A stretch of DNA of 64,000 bases from Prevotella sp. GTDB lineage: Bacteria > Bacteroidota > Bacteroidia > Bacteroidales > Dysgonomonadaceae. This document shows, in pieces, positions 25,999-36,541 of the stretch. A program made the translations under genes and the position numbers. The stretch covers positions 1 through 64,000 of the forward strand of contig JAITVV010000070.1 of assembly GCA_031285625.1 (NCBI GenBank), read 5' to 3'. The notes under the pieces are model-generated. The model had not been told where the DNA came from and ran no database searches. It saw nothing but the letters and a program-made list of their open reading frames with translations. Position 1 is the first letter of the stretch. Each line of letters begins with the position of its first letter.

Positions 25999-28821
25999 TT
26001 ACATCATTGGACCACCAGGACCACCCGGAGGAGGTCCACCATGACCTCTGCCTCCCCAACCTCTGTTACCTGTGTCCAGGTCACTGCTTTTGGTTCCTTT
26101 ACCAAATATCTGGAATTTATATATGAGGTGAACCATAAAGTAGCTGTTGATCGTATTGGAAATACTTTCTTGTATATATTGTGCTGTCTGTTGATTGCTG
26201 ATATTGCTTCTCTCTTGTAAAATATCATATATCTTAAAGATACCCTTCATCAAACGATCCATGTCATAGGTCAATGAAGCATTCCATAACCATTCGTCCA
26301 GTTTATAGCCTGTAGAATACCCGGAGTTTGTCGAATACTGAATGTCAGACTGTAAGGTCAAACCATAAGGTAGATAAAAAGAGAAATCTCCTTTGCCTCC
26401 ATAAGTAAACACTTCCTGGTCTGATTGTGTGGATATCGTATTTTTTATATTATTATAAGAAAAATTCCCACTGACATTGAATAATACACGCGTATCCCTT
26501 AATGTTTTTATTTCATCACCTAATGCTCCTGTACGGAATTGTAAACCTATATTTTCACGAACGCTATATATATCTGCTTTGTTTTTGGATGTAATGTCAT
26601 TTGTATTTACATAGGTATTTTCTCGCTGATATCCTCCCATTGTCATCGTATTAAACGTGAACTTTTTATTCCGAAGTGGTGTATTGAATATGAAACGTAA
26701 GTTTCCATTCATATTTCCGTTCACATTTTTATATGTAGTCTCTCTGGATTGCCCCTGATACCTTGTAGTATTAACTATTGCATTATTGGTATAATTGAAA
26801 TTACCAAAAAGCATCATATTTGAAGCTGTCTCAGTATTAAATTTCTGATAACGTAGTCGTAGTCTATGAACAAAACTAGGCTTCAGATTGGGATTACCAT
26901 AAGTGATATTAAAACCGTTCTGAGAAATAATACCATCGTATAATTGGGTCGTAGTCGGCTGAGTAGTTCTTCCACTATAGTCCAATCTTATACTATGTCT
27001 TTTATCCCATCTATAATTGAATTGCCCGTTAGGAGCAAAACTAAGAAAATTTCGAGGCTTAATATCTTTTTCGGCCTCTCCCGGCTGAACGATACTGGTC
27101 TTTGAGCGGGATGGTTCTAAGCCAACACCTAATGTATAATCGAATTTTTCTCTTATGGATTTAAAATTTAATGATATATTCTGATTCAGGAAATCATTCT
27201 TTACGTTCCGGGTATATTCCTGAGCTACAGCATCATAATTACCTCCTGCATCTTTGTCATATGTGCGTCTGTCTGTCTCAGAATGGTTATTGCGTATATT
27301 ATATGTCAATTGCAGGAAATTATCCCTGCCTAATGGTTCAACATATGAAATAAAGGCACGCCAGTTATAGCTTTTATCATCCTGCAAAGATTTTTGGTCA
27401 CGGATGGAATCCTTTTTCAAAGGATCGGCATATGTAGAATGTGAGAAATCATAACCTTCACTATCCGAATTATCCAATCCGCCAGAAAAGCTAAAGCTTA
27501 GTACACGGCCCTCATTGTTTAGTTTTCGACTAATGTCGAGATCTCCATTTAGCGATAAACCTTTTCCTTCGGTATTATTACGCGATGATTCAGAATAGTT
27601 TTCTGTATTATTTTCCGAAAATGTAGTTTCACTCTCAGCGACCTGCTCATTTCTGTTTTTATTATATTGTATATTCGGTCTGAAAATTATTTTAGTCATT
27701 TCGTCTGGCGTCCACTCAAAGCGGAAATTTGCTCCGAAATTATTACTCCTGTTATTTCCAAAAGAATTTGTTTCCTCAGTTTGGTCTGTACCTGTATATC
27801 GCCTGGTAGAAGTCGTGGAGACATCATTATCAACCGATCCGTAACGGATATTACCTCCATATTTTAGCTTATCGGAATACTCTGTTGCGAAGTTAAATCC
27901 ACCATTGATTGTCTTTGCGACACCATTATTCGATCCAAATCTCATTCGACCGCCACCTCGACCGCCAAATGTATTAGATGCGAAATCTGTAAATCCGGCA
28001 TTATTTGTATTGTTTACACCTCCCAGTAATGTATATTGGCTATTATTCCGCATATAATTAACCATACCGTTTACCTCGTATCTGTCTTTGTTTCCCAATC
28101 CTGCGAAGGCATTGCCGAATACACCTTGTTTCATGCCTTTTTTTATTGTAAGGTTTATGACTGTTTCGTCATCTCCATCATCAAATCCGGTCATCTGGGA
28201 CATATCCGATTTCCGGTCGAGGACCTGCAGTTTATCTACCATGCTAGCCGGAAGATTTTTAGAAGCGACTTTAGGGTCGTCACTGAAAAATTCCTTACCA
28301 TCAACAAGGAATTTCTTCACCTCTTTCCCATTGATTGTAATCTTCCCGTTTTCATCGATTTCGGCTCCAGGCATCCGCTTTATCATATCTTCTATCACAT
28401 CGCTTTCTTGTGCTTTGTATGAATCTGCATTATATTCCAGTGTATCGCCTTTTACCTGTATTTCTATAGCCTTGGCTTCTACAACAGCTTCTCCTAACAT
28501 AATGGCATCTTCTTTCATATACACATCTCCTACAGATGTTTTTTGTGGACTTACATTGACAAAGTGATCAGAATATCCAATAAAAGAAATTTGAGTAATA
28601 TACCTTCCGGATTTTACGCTCACATTGAATTTACCATCTAGGTTGGTTACAGTTCCGGTTACATAAGAGCTGTCCTTTGCATTCAGAATCCTGATACTGG
28701 CCATTTCTATGGGTTCTTTCAGATCATCAAAAACAGTTCCGGTTATTTTTATATTTTGTGACTGTGCATTCACTCCCAAAAACATGCACAACAATAGAAT
28801 TAGCGGAGTATTCCTTTTCAT
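25999..28821 (-). CDS. Outer membrane beta-barrel (TonB-receptor-like) protein
   Basis: 940 residues: signal peptide ending NAQS, a carboxypeptidase-regulatory-like domain (TGTVFDDLKEPIEMASIRI), a plug-like region (ESDVIEDMIKRMPGAEID, INGKEVKKFLVDGKEFFSDD) and a long barrel of the OMP_b-brl_3 type. The plug lacks a clear TonB box. The C-terminus is an unusual Gly/Pro-rich tail (GHGGPPPGGPGG). The family is an abundant Bacteroidetes one with unknown cargo. It is a single gene with its own terminator. Confidence 0.87.
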   Translation of the reverse strand: MKRNTPLILLLCMFLGVNAQSQNIKITGTVFDDLKEPIEMASIRILNAKDSSYVTGTVTNLDGKFNVSVKSGRYITQISFIGYSDHFVNVSPQKTSVGDVYMKEDAIMLGEAVVEAKAIEIQVKGDTLEYNADSYKAQESDVIEDMIKRMPGAEIDENGKITINGKEVKKFLVDGKEFFSDDPKVASKNLPASMVDKLQVLDRKSDMSQMTGFDDGDDETVINLTIKKGMKQGVFGNAFAGLGNKDRYEVNGMVNYMRNNSQYTLLGGVNNTNNAGFTDFASNTFGGRGGGRMRFGSNNGVAKTINGGFNFATEYSDKLKYGGNIRYGSVDNDVSTTSTRRYTGTDQTEETNSFGNNRSNNFGANFRFEWTPDEMTKIIFRPNIQYNKNRNEQVAESETTFSENNTENYSESSRNNTEGKGLSLNGDLDISRKLNNEGRVLSFSFSGGLDNSDSEGYDFSHSTYADPLKKDSIRDQKSLQDDKSYNWRAFISYVEPLGRDNFLQLTYNIRNNHSETDRRTYDKDAGGNYDAVAQEYTRNVKNDFLNQNISLNFKSIREKFDYTLGVGLEPSRSKTSIVQPGEAEKDIKPRNFLSFAPNGQFNYRWDKRHSIRLDYSGRTTQPTTTQLYDGIISQNGFNITYGNPNLKPSFVHRLRLRYQKFNTETASNMMLFGNFNYTNNAIVNTTRYQGQSRETTYKNVNGNMNGNLRFIFNTPLRNKKFTFNTMTMGGYQRENTYVNTNDITSKNKADIYSVRENIGLQFRTGALGDEIKTLRDTRVLFNVSGNFSYNNIKNTISTQSDQEVFTYGGKGDFSFYLPYGLTLQSDIQYSTNSGYSTGYKLDEWLWNASLTYDMDRLMKGIFKIYDILQERSNISNQQTAQYIQESISNTINSYFMVHLIYKFQIFGKGTKSSDLDTGNRGWGGRGHGGPPPGGPGGPMM

Positions 28822-29294
28822 CGTTTCCTTATAATGAGATTATATAACAGTTATGTTCTGACTAATAAAATTGAAAAAGGTTTAATTAGACATCTTTTTT
28901 TATCAAAAATTTAATATTTATTTGCCTTTCTGTCAAACCATGTGTAATAATATCTGATACAGAGCAATAATGTAAGTTTATATATGTGTTATGATAAAAG
29001 ATAACTTCTTATTACGATAATATAGTTACAGCTTTTATAAACTTTTTTATAATATTAAAGTCAAATATCCTCAAAAATATGGATATCAATTATATCCGGC
29101 AATTATAATCGACAAAGGGTACTATTCTCTCGACAAAATGTCGAATGCATTCTGATTTAATGAAATATGTAATCTTATTTCCTGTCGCGTTGTTCATAAA
29201 AGATAAAAAAGACAAAGATATTCTTGATGAAAAAGCGTTATATTTGTGCTTAATTATTTTGTAAAATCGGGATAGGATATCCTTACTTCACTAT
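28822..29294. other. 473-base divergent intergenic region
   Basis: No ORF or RNA gene seen. It holds a TATATTTG -7 element at 29239-29246 for ftsK. It also holds two short inverted repeats of unknown role: GGATAT/ATATCC at 29081-29097 and CGACA/TGTCG at 29131-29143. Confidence 0.5.
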
Positions 29295-31775
29295 ATGGCA
29301 AAAAAAACAGTTCAAAAAAAGAAAACTCAAAATAAAGGTTCTTCATTTATAGAATTTATAAAAAGAGAACGTACCCGGTTTTTACTGGGTGTGTGCCTTG
29401 CATTTGTTGGGGCATATATTTTACTTGGTGAAATATCGTTTTTCTTTACAGGCGCGGCAGATCAAAGTAAAGTGACAAACAAATTCTTCTTTGACCTTAT
29501 TTCTCACAAACAGGAAATAAGTAACTGGACGGGCGTATTAGGCGCTTTTGTAGCAGAGAAGTTAATCAATAGTTGGTTTGGTATTTTCTCTTTACTCATC
29601 CCTGTATATTTTATTTTAATGGGATTGAAGTTGATGCGTGTATTGAAAGTTTCGGCTATACGTTCCTTCCTTCTCTCGGCATATGCTATTGTATGGGGCT
29701 CTCTCACTTGTGCATTTATTTCCAGATTGATAAATGATGGCAGTAACATTTCCTGGGGAGGGGATCATGGTACAGAAGTAGAGAGAATACTGGAAGCTGC
29801 TTTAGGTATTCCGGGAGTTATAATGGTTATTATACTATTACTAATTATTTTCCTGATCATAACTAAAAAGGCATCTATGGAATTTTTCAGAGGATTATTT
29901 AAGAATCCGCTGAGAAGTAATTCTGCAAATACGGAAGAAGAATATGAAGAAGAAGTGATAATCGAACCTGAAAAGGAAAAGAAAAGTTGGTTTAGTTTTC
30001 TAAAACGAAAGAAGGATGCTGTTGAACCAGAGATCATTTCCGATGATGTATTAATTCCAGATCCTTTACCTGTTGAGAAATTCGTTAAGCCTAAGAATAC
30101 TTCAACATTAAAAGTAGATAACGATTTTGAGATAGTTATTCCCAAAGATGAAGAATTTGTAGAGCCTATAAGAAGAACTATAGAACCTAAATCCAATACA
30201 ATATCAGATCCCGAGATACTTGATCCGGAAATCCTCACGGATATTATGCCGGAAGGTGAAGAGATGGAAGAATATGATCCTACAAAAGACCTCTCTAATT
30301 TTCATTTTCCATCCACAGAGCTTTTGAAAATATATGATACTACCGGAAAGGGGGTGGACATGGAGGAACAGAATGCCAATAAGAGTAAGATTATTACTAC
30401 TCTTCAGAATTATGGAATTGAAATCACCTCTATAAAAGCAACTGTTGGGCCTACCATCACATTGTATGAGATAGTGCCGAAAGCTGGAGTACGTATTTCA
30501 AAGATCCGGAATCTGGAAGATGATATTGCCCTCAGTTTATCAGCTTTAGGTATCCGTATTATTGCACCAATGCCAGGTAAAGGTACTATTGGTATAGAAG
30601 TGCCGAATAAAGATCCCCAAATTGTATCTATGCAGTCGGTGATTGCATCCCGTAAGTTTCAGGAATGCGCATTTGACCTGCCTGTTGCATTAGGAAAGAC
30701 AATCACCAATGAGATTTTTATGTTTGACCTGTGTAAAATGCCCCATCTATTGGTTGCAGGAGCAACAGGACAAGGTAAATCGGTAGGTTTAAATGCTATT
30801 ATTACGTCATTGCTTTATAAAAAGCATCCTGCAGAAATGAAGATGGTGCTTGTGGACCCTAAGATGGTGGAGTTCAATATCTATTCGCGTATAGAAAAGC
30901 ATTATCTGGCGAAATTACCTGATGCTGAAAAAGCTATTATAACGGATGTGTCTAAAGTAACTCAAACGCTGAATTCCTTGACAAAAGAGATGGATGACCG
31001 TTATGAACTATTGATGAATGCCGGGGTGCGTAATATAAAAGAATATAACGAAAAATTCCGAAAACGCCGCCTGAATCCACTTAAGGGACATCGATTCCTT
31101 CCTTATCTGGTTATTATCATCGATGAGTTTGGCGACCTGATTATGACAGCCGGAAAGGAAATTGAAATGCCGATTGCCCGTATTGCCCAAAAGGCGCGTG
31201 CTGTGGGTATGCATATGGTGATAGCAACACAACGTCCAACAACAAATATTATAACAGGAACAATCAAGGCAAATTTCCCTGCCCGCATGGCTTTCCGCGT
31301 AACTTCACAGATAGACTCGCGTACTATTCTGGATATGTCGGGAGCAAATCAGCTAATAGGACGTGGAGATATGCTTTTCTCTCAGGGAAGTGATCTGGTA
31401 CGTATCCAATGCGCATTTGTAGATACGCCTGAGGTCGAAGGAATTGCACAATATATCGGTAGCCAACAGGGGTATGCGAATGCATTTGAGCTGCCTGAAT
31501 ATGTGGGAGAAGGTAGTGATGATAAGATTGGAAATATTGATCTCAATGATCGTGACCCTCTCTTTGATGAGGCTGCAAGGTTAATTGTAGTTCATCAGCA
31601 AGGTTCGACATCCCTTATACAACGGAAGTTTTCAATCGGATATAATCGCGCAGGCCGCTTGATGGATCAGTTGGAGGCAGCAGGCATTGTTGGTCCTACG
31701 CAAGGTAGCAAAGCTCGTGACGTACTCATTGCAGATGAATACAGTCTGGAGCAAAAATTAAATTCATTTGGCTGA
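29295..31775 (+). CDS. ftsK: DNA translocase FtsK
   Basis: 826 residues. Four N-terminal membrane helices (about 29-190) anchor it at the septum. An acidic linker follows (about 200-345), then the alpha/beta motor with Walker A GATGQGKSVGLN and Walker B LVIIIDEFGDL, and a C-terminal gamma winged-helix domain (LIVVHQQGSTSLIQRKFS). It pumps DNA toward dif during division. A -7 box at 29239-29246 lies 48 bases before the ATG. Confidence 0.97.
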   Translation: MAKKTVQKKKTQNKGSSFIEFIKRERTRFLLGVCLAFVGAYILLGEISFFFTGAADQSKVTNKFFFDLISHKQEISNWTGVLGAFVAEKLINSWFGIFSLLIPVYFILMGLKLMRVLKVSAIRSFLLSAYAIVWGSLTCAFISRLINDGSNISWGGDHGTEVERILEAALGIPGVIMVIILLLIIFLIITKKASMEFFRGLFKNPLRSNSANTEEEYEEEVIIEPEKEKKSWFSFLKRKKDAVEPEIISDDVLIPDPLPVEKFVKPKNTSTLKVDNDFEIVIPKDEEFVEPIRRTIEPKSNTISDPEILDPEILTDIMPEGEEMEEYDPTKDLSNFHFPSTELLKIYDTTGKGVDMEEQNANKSKIITTLQNYGIEITSIKATVGPTITLYEIVPKAGVRISKIRNLEDDIALSLSALGIRIIAPMPGKGTIGIEVPNKDPQIVSMQSVIASRKFQECAFDLPVALGKTITNEIFMFDLCKMPHLLVAGATGQGKSVGLNAIITSLLYKKHPAEMKMVLVDPKMVEFNIYSRIEKHYLAKLPDAEKAIITDVSKVTQTLNSLTKEMDDRYELLMNAGVRNIKEYNEKFRKRRLNPLKGHRFLPYLVIIIDEFGDLIMTAGKEIEMPIARIAQKARAVGMHMVIATQRPTTNIITGTIKANFPARMAFRVTSQIDSRTILDMSGANQLIGRGDMLFSQGSDLVRIQCAFVDTPEVEGIAQYIGSQQGYANAFELPEYVGEGSDDKIGNIDLNDRDPLFDEAARLIVVHQQGSTSLIQRKFSIGYNRAGRLMDQLEAAGIVGPTQGSKARDVLIADEYSLEQKLNSFG

Positions 31776-31911
31776 CAAACTTAGTAATTTTGTTGGAAAC
31801 CATTCCTTTTTGTAAAAAAAATACAAAGCTATGCAACATCTGTTAATTGATTGCATCTACTTATAAGTAACATAAACTATAAATACACAAATTATTAATT
31901 TAGAAATTACT

Positions 31912-32517
31912 ATGTTTAAAACAAGATCTTATTTGTTAGTGGCCATCATGGCCTTATCTCTGGGCTTCATTAGTTGTAGTGATGATGACGATGATGATGT
32001 GAAATACCCTAAAAAACTTAGCTACAAAAGGACAGAAATTGTAGGATTCAGATTGTATGTCGGCTCCGAAAATGGAGGAAAAGAAGTATCTACCGTAGGG
32101 TTAAATCCTACAGAATACTGGTCGTTAGAATGGCTTTCCGAAGATCAGGACTGGGCAAAAGGCTTTTCGGTAGAATTTGTCGACGGTGATAATTTAACAG
32201 TAAATAATGAATTCGATTCTGAAAAATTTTCTACAAAATATAAATTTGAAGGAGATAAATTATTCTTGTTTGATAAGGAAGAAAATGAGTGGACTTCTTT
32301 TATTGATGGAAATAGAAATACACTTGCCCTTAAATCCGGATTTGCAAAATATAATCAGGTAAGAGCCGATGGTGCAAGTAGCGGAAGTAATTCCGATGAA
32401 ACTCATTTTAGTCTGGAAGACATGATTGGTGAGAATAAGATATTTAATTCTTTAAGTGAAATGAAGCATATTGAAGACACAGTAATGTGGTATAATATAA
32501 ACTATATATACGAATAA
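31912..32517 (+). CDS. Hypothetical lipoprotein with Asp-rich N-terminus
   Basis: 201 residues with a lipoprotein signal: LGFISC gives Cys22, followed by SDDDDDD. The rest is a beta-rich globular sequence (ESLEWLSEDQDW-like, YKFEGDKLFLFDKEENEWTSF) with no family I recognise. The Asp run after Cys resembles a lipoprotein export signal of Bacteroidetes surface lipoproteins, so surface display is possible. A single gene with a strong terminator. Confidence 0.75.
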   Translation: MFKTRSYLLVAIMALSLGFISCSDDDDDDVKYPKKLSYKRTEIVGFRLYVGSENGGKEVSTVGLNPTEYWSLEWLSEDQDWAKGFSVEFVDGDNLTVNNEFDSEKFSTKYKFEGDKLFLFDKEENEWTSFIDGNRNTLALKSGFAKYNQVRADGASSGSNSDETHFSLEDMIGENKIFNSLSEMKHIEDTVMWYNINYIYE

Positions 32518-32533
32518 TAGTATATTGTATAAG

Positions 32534-32570
32534 AAAGGAGGGCTATTATTATAATAATAGCCCTCCTTTT
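32534..32570 (+). terminator. Rho-independent terminator
   Basis: AAGGAGGGCTATTATTA followed by its perfect reverse complement, then a T-rich run. Ends the lipoprotein gene at 31912-32517. Confidence 0.9.
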
Positions 32571-32641
32571 TGTTTTTATTCCGCTTTGCCAATAATCATT
32601 GGAAGGGTAATTTATCTATATATAAGTTCGCTGTTGAAAAG

Positions 32642-32697
32642 AAAGTAACAGATAAATCAATCAAATACCTGTTACTTTTGTCACTTTTGTCACTTTT
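32642..32697. repeat. Hairpin with tandem TTTTGTCAC motifs
   Basis: AAAGTAACAG (32642-32651) pairs with CTGTTACTTT (32669-32678). The second arm runs into two tandem CTTTTGTCA units and a T run. Similar GTTAC-(T/C)TTTGTCAC strings occur at about 11312-11330 and 60106-60123. Confidence 0.45.
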
Positions 32698-32816
32698 TTA
32701 ATTAAACTCTGCTATGCATACAAAACGATCATTTTCTTATTAGGTTAATTAAATAAATATCATATTTTTGTATATTACATGATAAAACTGGATATTTAAT
32801 TACATTAACCTATCTA

Positions 32817-33395
32817 ATGAAAACAAATAAAAGAATTGGCGAGCGAATTAAAGAAATTCGCGAATCGAAATCCATTAGTGTTTCAGAAATGGTAGAACGT
32901 TCTGGATTAGAAGAGACACAAGTATTAGCTATTGAGAAAACCGGTGGTATACCATCCTTGGCTCCACTGATCAAAATAGCACGTGTGCTAGGTGTACGTC
33001 TGGGCACTTTTCTTGACGATTATGATGAATCAGGACCTGTAATATCCAGAAAAGGACAACATGAAAAAGGAGTCAGCTTTTCTACAAAAAATACTACATC
33101 TCATAAACATATGGATTACTACTCGTTATCCTCTACTAAATCGGGTAGGCATATGGAACCTTTTATCATACAAATAGAACCTGTTGTGAGAGGAGTAGAT
33201 TTTGTATTGTCAACTCATGAAGGTGAGGAATTTATTTATTGCCTGGAAGGTTTTGTTGAGATTAAATATGGTAATGAAACCTATTGGCTTGAAGAAGGGG
33301 ATAGCATTTATTATGACTCTATTGTTGCCCATCATGTACATGCAGGAGGAGAACAAGGCGCTAAAATTCTGGCTGTAGTTTATACTCCTATGTAA
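32817..33395 (+). CDS. XRE-family regulator with cupin sensor domain
   Basis: 192 residues: an HTH_3 domain at about 8-65 ([20 protein letters not shown]) and a cupin_2 domain at about 115-190 ([34 protein letters not shown]). In this common pair the regulator lies directly before a fatty-acid CoA ligase, here 17 bases downstream, and probably senses a product or precursor of that enzyme. A TATTTTTG -7 box lies at 32763-32770. Confidence 0.92.
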   Translation: MKTNKRIGERIKEIRESKSISVSEMVERSGLEETQVLAIEKTGGIPSLAPLIKIARVLGVRLGTFLDDYDESGPVISRKGQHEKGVSFSTKNTTSHKHMDYYSLSSTKSGRHMEPFIIQIEPVVRGVDFVLSTHEGEEFIYCLEGFVEIKYGNETYWLEEGDSIYYDSIVAHHVHAGGEQGAKILAVVYTPM

Positions 33396-33412
33396 TTATA
33401 ATATCTTTTACC

Positions 33413-35065
33413 ATGCAACTTTCTGATAAAACACTTGGACAATGGCTTGAATATTGGGCCGAGAAAACTCCGGATAAAGAATATATAGTATATTCGGACA
33501 GGGATCTTCGGTTTACCTGGAAGCAATTTAACGAACGTGTAGACAATATGGCGAAAGGCTTATTGGCTATTGGAGTGAAACCCGGCTCACATTTGGGCAT
33601 CTGGGCTACAAACGTTCCCGACTGGCTTACGTTTCTGTATGCCGGGGCTAAAATCGGGGCTGTCCTTGTAACCATAAATACAAATTACAAGCAGCATGAG
33701 TTGGAATACATCGTTGATAATGCTGATATTGATACAATCTGTATTACAGAGGGGGTTTTTGATGGCAGTTATATAGATATGGTTTATGAAATGGCTCCCG
33801 AGCTAAAGACGATGCAACGGGGCTATCTGAATGTTTCGCGTTTTCCAAAACTTAAAAATGTAGTTTTTATAGGACAGGAGAAGTATAGGGGCATGTATAA
33901 TACTGCTGAAATACTGTTGCTTGGTAAAAACGTTCCGTGTAATGTTTTAGATAAGGCGAAAGCAACTGTGAAGTGTCATGATGTAGTAAATATGCAATAT
34001 ACTTCCGGAACAACAGGTTTCCCAAAAGGAGTAATGCTTACTCATCATAATATTACGAATAATGGCTTTTTTACCGGTGAGGCTATGGCTTTCACCCCTG
34101 ATGATAAACTTTGCATATGTGTGCCTTTATTCCATTGTTTTGGCATCACCCTCGCCACTATGAATTGTTTAACACATGGCTCGACACAAGTCATGGTCGA
34201 ACGGTTTGATCCTCTTATTGTATTGGCCTCTGTACATAAAGAAAGATGTACAGCCCTTTATGGAGTTCCTACTATGTTTATAGCAGAGCTAAATCATCCT
34301 ATGTTCAATTTGTTTGATGTAAGTTCACTACGGACTGGCATTATGGCCGGTGCGCTATGCCCTATAGAACTGATGAGGCAGGTTACAGAAAAACTGCATA
34401 TAACACATATTACCAGTGTATATGGACTTACTGAGTCTTCTCCGGGGATGACCCACTCTACGATAGAAGACTCGTTTGAGGCGCGTTGCACCACAGTAGG
34501 AAAAGAATATCCTTTGACCGAGGTGAAGATTTTGAACCCTGAAACAGGAGAGGAGTGTCCTTCCGGGGAACAGGGCGAAGTTTGCTGTCGCGGATATTTA
34601 GTAATGAAAGGCTATTATAAAAATCCGGAGGCAACAGCTGAGGTTATTGATAAAGATGGATGGTTACATTCTGGAGATCTGGGTGTAAAAGATGAGAATG
34701 GTTATTATCGTATTACGGGGCGCATAAAGGATATGATAATACGTGGTGGTGAAAATATTTATCCACGCGAAATAGAAGAATATTTATACCATCTCAAAGG
34801 TATAAAGGACATTCAGGTCGTTGGCATTCCTTCTGCAAAATACGGAGAAGTTGTCGGGGCTTTTATTATCTTACAAGACGGAGCCACTCTTCTCTCCGAA
34901 GATGTAAAAGACTTTTGCCGAGGACAAATAGCACGTCATAAAATACCAAAATATATTTTCTTTGTGGACTCTTTTCCTCTAACGGGAAGCGGAAAGATAC
35001 AGAAATTCAAACTAAAGGATATTGGTTTGGAAACATTGAAAAAACAAGGAGTGGAAGTAATTTAA
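33413..35065 (+). CDS. Acyl-CoA synthetase / AMP-binding protein
   Basis: Activates a carboxylic acid, probably a fatty acid, to its CoA thioester via an acyl-AMP. The 550 residues carry the P-loop-like motif [13 protein letters not shown], the GLTESSPG motif, the TGD-equivalent SGDLG, and the C-terminal catalytic lysine region [10 protein letters not shown]. In operon with the upstream XRE-cupin gene. Confidence 0.93.
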   Translation: MQLSDKTLGQWLEYWAEKTPDKEYIVYSDRDLRFTWKQFNERVDNMAKGLLAIGVKPGSHLGIWATNVPDWLTFLYAGAKIGAVLVTINTNYKQHELEYIVDNADIDTICITEGVFDGSYIDMVYEMAPELKTMQRGYLNVSRFPKLKNVVFIGQEKYRGMYNTAEILLLGKNVPCNVLDKAKATVKCHDVVNMQYTSGTTGFPKGVMLTHHNITNNGFFTGEAMAFTPDDKLCICVPLFHCFGITLATMNCLTHGSTQVMVERFDPLIVLASVHKERCTALYGVPTMFIAELNHPMFNLFDVSSLRTGIMAGALCPIELMRQVTEKLHITHITSVYGLTESSPGMTHSTIEDSFEARCTTVGKEYPLTEVKILNPETGEECPSGEQGEVCCRGYLVMKGYYKNPEATAEVIDKDGWLHSGDLGVKDENGYYRITGRIKDMIIRGGENIYPREIEEYLYHLKGIKDIQVVGIPSAKYGEVVGAFIILQDGATLLSEDVKDFCRGQIARHKIPKYIFFVDSFPLTGSGKIQKFKLKDIGLETLKKQGVEVI

Positions 35066-35170
35066 TAAAACTTAAATTACGACAATAGCATTTATTAGGA
35101 AACATAAAAGGTTTATAATAAATTTGCCCCTCAAATAAAATTATGTTAACACTTTAGATTTCTAATAAAC

Positions 35171-36358
35171 ATGCACTCATCAACTACACTAACTAATAAC
35201 AATCGCATAGAGATTGCAGATGTATTACGTGGTTTTGCTGTAATGGGAATTACCCTTATCCATTTTATCGAACGGTTCAGTCTCAATAGCCACCCGGAAG
35301 AAACCTGCAACTTTCTGATGTTTACAGATAAGATAATCTGGGACAGCGTATTCTTTGCTTTTTCCGGTAAAGCGTATTGCATTTTTGCCTTACTTTTTGG
35401 TTTCAGTTTTTTTATTCAGGATAATAATCAACTTAAGAAAGAAAAAGATTTTCGAGGACGATTTGCCTGGCGGTTAGTATTACTTTTTTTTATCGCCTGC
35501 ATCAATTCCACTTTATTTCCCGGTGAAATATTGGTTCTCTATGCATTGGTTGGTTATGTACTTATTGTAGTTTGCCGTCTTTCCACCCGCACAGTTGCGG
35601 TCATTGCGATTGTTCTTTTGTTACAACCTTTGGAATGGGGACAAATAATTTATGCACTCTTTAATCCTGAGTATGTAGCAAATGCAGCGTTTGATGCTCC
35701 ATACTGGGAAATAGTCAATACAGCCCAGAAAGAAGGCTCCTTCCTCGAAATGAGTAAAACTGCTATATGGACAGGCAACATTGCTAATATGGGATGGATG
35801 TTATTGCATGGAAGGGTTACCCAAACGGCAGCGTTGTTTATGACAGGTATGCTAATAGGACGTGGTAATCTGTTTCCTTATTCAGAAGATAATATAAAAT
35901 TATGGGTTAAAGTATTTATAATAACCACCATTGCCTTTTTCCCGATTTATGGTCTGATAGCTATACTCCCCGATTTTATAAGCCGGGAGGCCTTACTTGT
36001 GCCTTCTGTCCTTATACTTAAATCTCTTTCTAATATTGCATTTACAGGAATCCTGTTTGCCGGGGTAATACTTGTTTATTATCTGACAAGGTTTAAACGT
36101 GTTCTCCATCAATTAGCTCCTTATGGACGCATGAGTTTGACAAATTATTTATCTCAGTCTTTGATAGGAGCATTCCTTTTTTATCATTGGGGACTGGAGC
36201 TCTATAAATACACTGGTATTACAGCCTGTTTCTTAATGGGTATCGGAATGTTTCTTATGCAGTTCTTCTTCTGTCGTTGGTGGCTTCGTTCACATCGTCA
36301 GGGTCCATTAGAATGGTTGTGGAAAAAGGCAACATGGATTAAAATAGGAAAAGGATAA
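35171..36358 (+). CDS. DUF418 family membrane protein
   Basis: 395 residues, about nine or ten helices. It begins with the family pattern RIEIADVLRGFAVMGITL and ends with the DUF418 core GRMSLTNYLSQSLIGAFLFY. It is related to acyltransferase-3/heparan N-acetyltransferase-like membrane proteins; the substrate is unknown. A TAAATTTG -7 box is at 35119-35126. Confidence 0.9.
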   Translation: MHSSTTLTNNNRIEIADVLRGFAVMGITLIHFIERFSLNSHPEETCNFLMFTDKIIWDSVFFAFSGKAYCIFALLFGFSFFIQDNNQLKKEKDFRGRFAWRLVLLFFIACINSTLFPGEILVLYALVGYVLIVVCRLSTRTVAVIAIVLLLQPLEWGQIIYALFNPEYVANAAFDAPYWEIVNTAQKEGSFLEMSKTAIWTGNIANMGWMLLHGRVTQTAALFMTGMLIGRGNLFPYSEDNIKLWVKVFIITTIAFFPIYGLIAILPDFISREALLVPSVLILKSLSNIAFTGILFAGVILVYYLTRFKRVLHQLAPYGRMSLTNYLSQSLIGAFLFYHWGLELYKYTGITACFLMGIGMFLMQFFFCRWWLRSHRQGPLEWLWKKATWIKIGKG

Positions 36359-36381
36359 TTATTGTTTGATTAGATATGTAA

Positions 36382-36536
36382 TAGAAGCTGTGTCAAAAGT
36401 AATTTTCACTTTCTTTTTGTCGTGTTGAACGGAGTGAAACATCTCGTGTATGGAGAGTCGAGATCCTTCGTTACACTCAGGATGACAAAGAGGCTAACAC
36501 TTTGATAGTGCTGTTTTACTTTTGACACACCTTCTA
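36382..36536. repeat. 155-base REP/MITE-like element with 21-base terminal inverted repeats
   Basis: TAGAAG-C-TGTGTCAAAAGTAA at 36382-36402 is the reverse complement, with one mismatch, of 36516-36536. Inside is a second imperfect inverted repeat from GTCGTGTTGAACGGAGTGAA to ACTCAGGATGAC, similar to the core of the element at 61386-61466. It fills the gap between convergent genes and ends 5 bases before the stop of the ADP-ribosylglycohydrolase gene, so it can also end transcription. Confidence 0.75.
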
Positions 36537-36541
36537 TATTG